From DASVWH01 sp036389715 (GTDB lineage: Bacteria; Acidobacteriota; Blastocatellia; Pyrinomonadales; Pyrinomonadaceae): 16,972 bases of DNA. Below are positions 13,052-16,972 of this stretch, piece after piece (the first letter of the stretch is position 1; every line of letters starts with the position of its first letter). The notes beneath the pieces are model-generated. The model saw nothing but the letters and a program-made list of their open reading frames with translations. It was not told the DNA's origin and did no database searches. The position numbers were made by a program, and so were the translations under genes. The DNA lies in NCBI GenBank assembly GCA_036389715.1, contig DASVWH010000018.1, forward strand, positions 1 to 16,972, given 5' to 3'.

Positions 13052-14173
13052 ATGGAGCAGGATGGACGACACAGGGAGCGGCTGCGCCGGTTGAGCGATG
13101 AGGTCAAGTCGCGCCTTGATTATCGCTCCTTCTATCTTCGCTACTGCCCGGAAGCGCGCGTCTCGGGTGCGCGCCTGCAAAGCCTCTGCCCCATCCCGTC
13201 GCACTCGCACAGCGGGAGGGGCCACCCGAGCCTTTCGATTGACCTCCAGCGCGGCCTCTTTCATTGCTTTTCGCGTGACGAGGGCGGCGATGCGATCCGT
13301 TTTTACGAGCTGCTGCGGGGGCTCCCTTTCTCAAGGGCCGTGCGCGAGCTGGCAAGCGAGGTCGGGGTCGTTACGACGCCACAGCGCGCGCTCGCATTCC
13401 GCGCCGCGCCGGACCGGGAAGCGCCTGATTATCAAGCATTTGAGCCGCTCACGCCGGAGCGTTTGACGCCCATCTGCGAGCATTTTCTGGATATCTGTCG
13501 CCGTGAAGAGCAGGCGGAGGGCGTCAATTACCTGGCGCGCAGAGGCATTGATGCGGCGACGATGATTCGCGCCGGGCTGGTCTATTTTCCGCGCCGCGCG
13601 TACAGGCGCGTGATGCGGCAGATGCTGGACGCTTTCCCGCTCGCAGTGTTGCAGCGAAGCGGGCTCTTCAACGCGCAGGCTCACCTGACCTTCTACAGCC
13701 ACCGGCTGCTCTTTCCCTTCTACGTCGAAGGCCGCGCCGTCTATCTACAGGCGCGAACGACCGCCGCGGGTGTCGAGCCGCGCTGGCACAACATGCGCGG
13801 CGGCATCCCGTCGCTCTACAACGTGGACGCGCTGGCCGGGCTCCCGAGCGGCGAGATTGTTTACCTGGTCGAAGGCTTCACGGACACGCTGACGCTGAGC
13901 GCACACGGCTTCACTGCGGTCGGCTTAGTCGGCGCGGGCGGGTTCAAAGAGGAATGGCTCGCGCCGCTCGGGCGCTTTCGCGTCGTCGCCGCTCTCGACG
14001 CGGACGCAGCCGGGGAGCACGCCGTCAGGCGCTATCGCGAGCTGTTCGCCGCGCGCGGGATTCAGCTCGCCCAGCTGAAACTGCCCTCCGATGTCAACGA
14101 ATTCTTTCAGCACAGCCCCTCCGCCGCCCTCGAATTCATCCTCCTGACCGAAGCGGCCCAGGAAGGGATGTAA
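13052..14173 (+). CDS. DnaG-like primase (CHC2-type finger plus TOPRIM)
   Basis: 373 residues. The N-terminal zinc-finger region (46-83) reads C46-PIPSH51 ... PSLSIDLQRGLFHC72F-SRDEGGDAIRFY. It keeps the CP..H, PSL and HCF...GGDAI landmarks of DnaG/CHC2 fingers, but the fourth ligand is missing: CFGCG is CFSRD. The middle (about 130-260) matches the primase catalytic N-half (YLARRGIDAATMIRAGLVYF, HRLLFPFYVEGRAVYLQAR). The TOPRIM has Glu274 in YLVEGFTD, GAGG at 294-297, and Asp316/Asp318 in ALDADAAG. It has no helicase-binding or helicase domain, unlike chromosomal DnaG (about 600 residues), so it is an accessory primase as in phages and plasmids. Start ATG at 13052 has no clear Shine-Dalgarno. 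Confidence 0.87.
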   Translation: MEQDGRHRERLRRLSDEVKSRLDYRSFYLRYCPEARVSGARLQSLCPIPSHSHSGRGHPSLSIDLQRGLFHCFSRDEGGDAIRFYELLRGLPFSRAVRELASEVGVVTTPQRALAFRAAPDREAPDYQAFEPLTPERLTPICEHFLDICRREEQAEGVNYLARRGIDAATMIRAGLVYFPRRAYRRVMRQMLDAFPLAVLQRSGLFNAQAHLTFYSHRLLFPFYVEGRAVYLQARTTAAGVEPRWHNMRGGIPSLYNVDALAGLPSGEIVYLVEGFTDTLTLSAHGFTAVGLVGAGGFKEEWLAPLGRFRVVAALDADAAGEHAVRRYRELFAARGIQLAQLKLPSDVNEFFQHSPSAALEFILLTEAAQEGM

Positions 14174-14186
14174 TCATGTAACCATT
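14174..14186. repeat. Right copy of the 13-bp inverted repeat flanking the primase gene
   Basis: TCATGTAACCATT begins at the base after the primase stop codon and is the exact reverse complement of 13008-13020. Together the copies bracket the primase gene. Confidence 0.6.
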
Positions 14187-14303
14187 GATTCGTTTAGTGA
14201 TTCACCGAACTACCCGGTGAATTGTTGAATGATGAAATGAGTGCATGAATCAATGAGTGAACGAAGCAATGAATCAACGAAGCAATGACCCGATGAATCA
14301 ATC
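14187..14303. repeat. Degenerate tetranucleotide repeat with a 24-base higher period
   Basis: From 14227 the sequence reads as units GAAT, GATG, AAAT, GAGT, GCAT, GAAT, CAAT and so on. ATGAATCAA recurs at 14245, 14269 and 14293, exactly 24 bases apart, and AACGAAGCAATGA occurs at 14260 and 14276, 16 bases apart. No gene is evident. Confidence 0.6.
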
Positions 14304-14340
14304 TCTTTCCTTCCGGCTTCCGCCCTGCTCCTGCCTCCTT

Positions 14341-14346
14341 TATAAT
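14341..14346 (+). promoter_or_regulatory. Perfect -10 box before the GAF-SpoIIE gene
   Basis: TATAAT at 14341-14346. The -35 position holds TTCCGC, a poor match, so activation by another factor is possible. Predicted leader about 55 bases. Confidence 0.45.
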
Positions 14347-14409
14347 CAAGTTGTGCTTTGCGTTGCGGTTGAGAGAGTGTCTTGATGGCCGGGAGCATTT
14401 GAACCCGAT

Positions 14410-15711
14410 ATGAGTGAGCAAACAAAAGTAGCCGCGGTCCCGGCGACGGAATTGAGCGTCACGGACAAACTGCGCCTGCTCCTGGACATTACGAAGAAGA
14501 TCAGCCGCTCGCTGGATTTGCGTGAAGTCCTCAACCTCGTGATGGACACGCTCGGCTCTTTGATTCCCTACGACGCGGCGGGGATTTACGTCCTCAAGGG
14601 CGCGAAGATGGACGCGGACCCGACGCCCTCGCAGCTCTGCGCCTTTCAGACAGAGGCCGTGCGCGGTTATGACATAGACGACCTGATGGAGCTGCGCCTG
14701 AAGATGGGCGAGGGGATTATCGGCCACGTCGCGCTGACGGGCGAGCCGGTCATCTCGCCCGACGTGCGCAACGACCCGCGCTACGTCAACGCGCGCCAGG
14801 AAACGCGCTCGGAGATGGTCGCGCCCATCATCACGAACGAAGAGGTCATCGGCGTCTTCGACCTTGAGAGCGATCAGCTCAACGCCTACACCTACGACGA
14901 CTTACAGGTGCTCCTGCTGCTCGCTTCGCAGGTCGCCATCATCATCGAAAAGGTGATGCTCCACGAGCAGCTGGTCGAGAAGAAGCGGCTCCAGGGTCAG
15001 TTGGAAGTCGCGCGGCAGGTTCAGTTAGAGCTGCTCCCGGCGGCCGACCCGAAGCTCGAAGGCTTTGACATCTGCGCCTACAATTTCCCGACCGAGGAGG
15101 TTTCCGGCGACTATTACGACTGGGTCAGCATCTACGAAGACCAGATTGGGCTCGTCATCGCGGACGTGTCGGGCAAGGGCGTTCCGGCGGCGCTCCTGAT
15201 GGCTTTCCTGCGCGCCAGTTTGCGGGCCGCGATTCACATCGGCTACGCCCCGCACATTTCGATGGCGAAAGTGAACTACCTGCTCTGGGAGTCCATCGAG
15301 CGCAATCAATTCGTGACGGCCTTTTACGGCGTGCTGGACACGTCGAACCGGACGCTGGCCTACACCAACGCCGGGCACAACCCGCCGCTCCTGATGGATG
15401 CCGACGGCAAGGCGCGCTTCATCGAGCGCGGCGGCCTGCCGCTGGGGATGTTCAGGGACACGCGCTATTACGAGTATTATCAGGCAATCGAGTCGGGGCA
15501 GACCCTCGTGCTTTATACGGACGGCGTGACGGAGGCCAATAATGCGAGCGGGGAAGAGTACGGGCGCGACCGCCTGGAAGAGGCCGTCCGGGGCGGACGA
15601 CACTTGAGCGCCCGCGAGCTGATAACCTTTATTCACCAGGACGTGCTGGCCTGGACGGGCGGGCAGGGCGCTGATGACGACATCACTTTTTTCATCCTCA
15701 AAGCTCTTTGA
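14410..15711 (+). CDS. GAF domain-PP2C (SpoIIE/RsbU-type) serine phosphatase
   Basis: 433 residues, soluble. A GAF sensor domain (about 21-182, with LRLLLDITKKISRSLDLREV, MGEGIIGHVALTGEPV, DVRNDPRY and EEVIGVFDLESD) is joined by a signalling helix (183-208, KKRLQGQLEVARQVQLELLP) to a SpoIIE-like PP2C phosphatase (about 218-433). Metal-binding acids are present: Asp234 in SGDYYDW, Asp252 in ADVSGKG, Asp371 in TDGVTEA and Asp422-424 in ADDDIT. Such enzymes dephosphorylate anti-sigma-factor antagonists in partner-switching cascades. No STAS or RsbW-like partner lies in the window. Start ATG at 14410 with a weak, distant GGGAG. It ends before a palindromic element. Confidence 0.93.
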   Translation: MSEQTKVAAVPATELSVTDKLRLLLDITKKISRSLDLREVLNLVMDTLGSLIPYDAAGIYVLKGAKMDADPTPSQLCAFQTEAVRGYDIDDLMELRLKMGEGIIGHVALTGEPVISPDVRNDPRYVNARQETRSEMVAPIITNEEVIGVFDLESDQLNAYTYDDLQVLLLLASQVAIIIEKVMLHEQLVEKKRLQGQLEVARQVQLELLPAADPKLEGFDICAYNFPTEEVSGDYYDWVSIYEDQIGLVIADVSGKGVPAALLMAFLRASLRAAIHIGYAPHISMAKVNYLLWESIERNQFVTAFYGVLDTSNRTLAYTNAGHNPPLLMDADGKARFIERGGLPLGMFRDTRYYEYYQAIESGQTLVLYTDGVTEANNASGEEYGRDRLEEAVRGGRHLSARELITFIHQDVLAWTGGQGADDDITFFILKAL

Positions 15712-15767
15712 TGAGGCATCGGGGCGGTCGAAGAAGGCGGGTAATAATGAAGTTGGCGGTAAAAAAA

Positions 15768-15815
15768 GCAAAAGTGAAGAGAAAGGGCTCTGAGCCTCTT
15801 CGTCTTCACTTTCAC
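15768..15815. repeat. Palindromic element related to that at 5024-5095
   Basis: AAAGTGAAGA (15771-15780) pairs with TCTTCACTTT (15803-15812). The 14 bases 15768-15781 are identical to 5036-5049 in the other element. An A tract precedes it, but the right side is T/C-rich rather than a clean T run. It lies between convergent genes and probably helps end transcription of the phosphatase gene. Confidence 0.6.
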
Positions 15816-15842
15816 CTCTTGTCTTCTTACTTTAAGGTGGTG

Positions 15843-16100
15843 CTAATGCGCCGTTAAAGAGCAGTGAGCGCGGTCGCCGCCCGGCGCGAGCGGGGCGCGG
15901 TAATCGCCGAAATGAAATTCGGCTGCCGTGTCTGAAAAATTGTAAACATCAAAACCGTAGGCGTCCAAATACGCCGCTAAATCATCGGACCGGACGAGAT
16001 AAACAGCAGGGGAGAAGCCCGCTTCGGCGCGAATTTCCAGCAGGCGCTCGATCACCTCCAAAGGAGCAAAGCATCGCACAGGGTCTCTGTAAGTTGCCAT
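15843..16100 (-). CDS. Small hypothetical protein
   Basis: 85 residues from the ATG at 16100 (AGAGAGG about 11 bases upstream); the frame is open to a GTG at 16169. Helix (APLEVIERLLEIRAEAG), strand (SPAVYLVRSDD), helix (LAAYLDAYGF), strand (DVYNFSD), then a polar tail, a pattern with balanced composition that looks coding. It has no signal peptide or membrane segment. No family recognised. The opposite strand has no competing gene. Confidence 0.5.
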   Translation of the reverse strand: MATYRDPVRCFAPLEVIERLLEIRAEAGFSPAVYLVRSDDLAAYLDAYGFDVYNFSDTAAEFHFGDYRAPLAPGGDRAHCSLTAH

Positions 16101-16290
16101 GACTGCTAGCGCCTCTCTTTCCTCTAGCTCCGGGACGCCTGGAAAAGCCGGACATCCTCGGCCTTGCACCTGTTTGGATGTACGCCCTTTATGTCGCAGT
16201 TGTTCGCGCTAGAGATTTATTTTCTGTGACGGAAGATTTCTGAAACCTTGTGGACCGCTCTGACGGATCAGCTAAACCGGAGGTAATCCT

Positions 16291-16972
16291 ATGAATCGCC
16301 GTAAGTTTGTTCGCAACTCGCTGGCGGCAGCGACCGCCGCGGCCGGAGCCGCCTCGCTCGTTTCGGCGGGCGAGGCGCTGGAGATGGGCGTCCCGGCGGC
16401 CGCAGCAGCGCGCCGCCCCCTGAGCGCCGTCGGCGGCTTCACCTTCGCGCGCCTGCGCTATACTTCAGGCAACTGGGACGCAGACCCCAAAATGCCGTCG
16501 AACCTGCTCAACTCCCTGGTCGAATACACCTCCATTCGCGTTGACCCGAACGAGCGGGTCGTGGATGTCGGCTCCGGCCAGCTCTCCGACTATCCTTTCC
16601 TCTACCTGACGGGCAACAAGATGGTTCGCTTCACAGAGGCTGAGCGGGCCAACCTGCGCCGTTACCTGCGCAACGGCGGCTTCCTCTTCGTCGACGATTG
16701 CAATCACGACATTGACGGGACGTTTGCCAAAACCTTCGAGAGCGAGTTGAAGACCATCCTCGACCGCCCGGAAGAGGCGCTGCGCAAACTGCCGAAGGAG
16801 CACCCGCTATACCGCGCCTTCTTCCAGTTCAAGGACGGCCCGCCCGCCACTTCCCACGAGCTTAACGGCTGGGGCGACGACATCGTGCACGATTACCTGA
16901 AGGCCATCGAAATAGACGGGCGCATCAGCGTCCTCTATTCCAATAAGGATTACGGCTGCGAATGGAATTACG
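16291..16972 (+). CDS. Tat-exported DUF4159-type protein (partial, runs off right edge)
   Basis: The frame is open from the ATG at 16291 to the window end (227 codons). GGAGG lies eight bases upstream. The N-terminus MNRRKFVRNSL followed by an Ala-rich hydrophobic stretch is a twin-arginine signal. The mature part begins FTFARLRYTSGNWDADPKMPSNLLN (seen at about 50-75), followed by DVGSGQLSDYPFLYLTGNKM, EAERANLRRYLRNGGFLFVDDC and HPLYRAFFQF, all typical of DUF4159, which resembles a glutamine-amidotransferase-like fold lacking enzymatic proof. DUF4159 proteins often neighbour MoxR/DUF58/von Willebrand-type genes; those would lie to the right, outside the window. Confidence 0.88.
   Translation, partial: MNRRKFVRNSLAAATAAAGAASLVSAGEALEMGVPAAAAARRPLSAVGGFTFARLRYTSGNWDADPKMPSNLLNSLVEYTSIRVDPNERVVDVGSGQLSDYPFLYLTGNKMVRFTEAERANLRRYLRNGGFLFVDDCNHDIDGTFAKTFESELKTILDRPEEALRKLPKEHPLYRAFFQFKDGPPATSHELNGWGDDIVHDYLKAIEIDGRISVLYSNKDYGCEWNY

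Noticed and set aside
11803..13107. 434-codon frame opposite the XRE and ImmA genes
   Set aside because: It spans two well-supported genes and a terminator on the other strand; no domain seen.
9480..14173. Complete prophage or integrative element
   Set aside because: No integrase, capsid, terminase, relaxase or attachment-site repeats found inside the window; only a replication/recombination and control set.
14187..14303. CRISPR array
   Set aside because: Repeats are contiguous, short and degenerate without spacers, and no cas gene is present.
14194..14727. Frame opposite the repeat and the start of the GAF-SpoIIE gene
   Set aside because: Its C-terminal part is only translation of the degenerate repeat; the rest is antisense to the GAF domain.
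15025..15771. 248-codon frame opposite the phosphatase domain
   Set aside because: Antisense to conserved metal-binding motifs.

Overview
GC-rich bacterial chromosome segment, probably from an Acidobacteriota of the Blastocatellia kind. That assignment is an inference from overall gene character: a secreted seven-bladed YCF48-like protein, a DUF6766-type membrane protein, a Tat-exported DUF4159-type protein and an S41 protease with a signal peptide. No rRNA, tRNA or CRISPR array was seen, so the taxonomy is not anchored by a marker gene.

Layout. (1) 1-5100: tail of an upstream gene, a YCF48-like propeller protein (+), a stretch with three consecutive hairpins ending in a good intrinsic terminator (possible small RNA), a ribbon-helix-helix-like regulator (-), a signal-less subtilisin-like protease (-), and a CtpA-type S41 protease (+). 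(2) 5127-9155: a leftward run of ordinary genes: DUF6766-like membrane protein with an internal duplication, outer-membrane MetA-like barrel, isochorismatase-family hydrolase, SRPBCC and VOC proteins in tandem, and a secreted SnoaL/DUF4440-like protein. (3) 9480-14173: an accessory-looking DNA-metabolism module, the most interesting part. (4) 14410-16972: GAF-SpoIIE phosphatase (+), a small orphan protein (-), and the start of a DUF4159-type gene running off the right edge.

The accessory module has two divergent arms separated by a 200-base control region. Leftward lie a 62-aa coiled-coil protein, a SWIM zinc finger fused to a Rad52-family annealase, and a 174-aa HTH protein of unknown function. 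Rightward lie an XRE repressor, an ImmA/IrrE-family metalloprotease (with its first zinc histidine replaced by Glu), and a stand-alone DnaG-like primase with a degenerate zinc finger. The control region has overlapping divergent promoters, and an 8+8 bp palindrome sits on the predicted start point of the leftward arm. This arrangement (XRE repressor, ImmA/IrrE protease, Rad52-family annealase) recalls the Deinococcus DdrO / IrrE (PprI) / DdrA damage response and also phage ImmR/ImmA switches. My working hypothesis is a protease-switched single-strand annealing and priming system. No integrase, capsid or plasmid partition gene is in the window, so whether it is a mobile-element remnant or a resident repair module is open.

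Two kinds of repeats stand out. A long palindromic element sits between convergent genes at 5024-5095, with a shorter relative at 15768-15815. Degenerate tetranucleotide-period repeats, plus a 13-bp inverted repeat, flank the primase gene.
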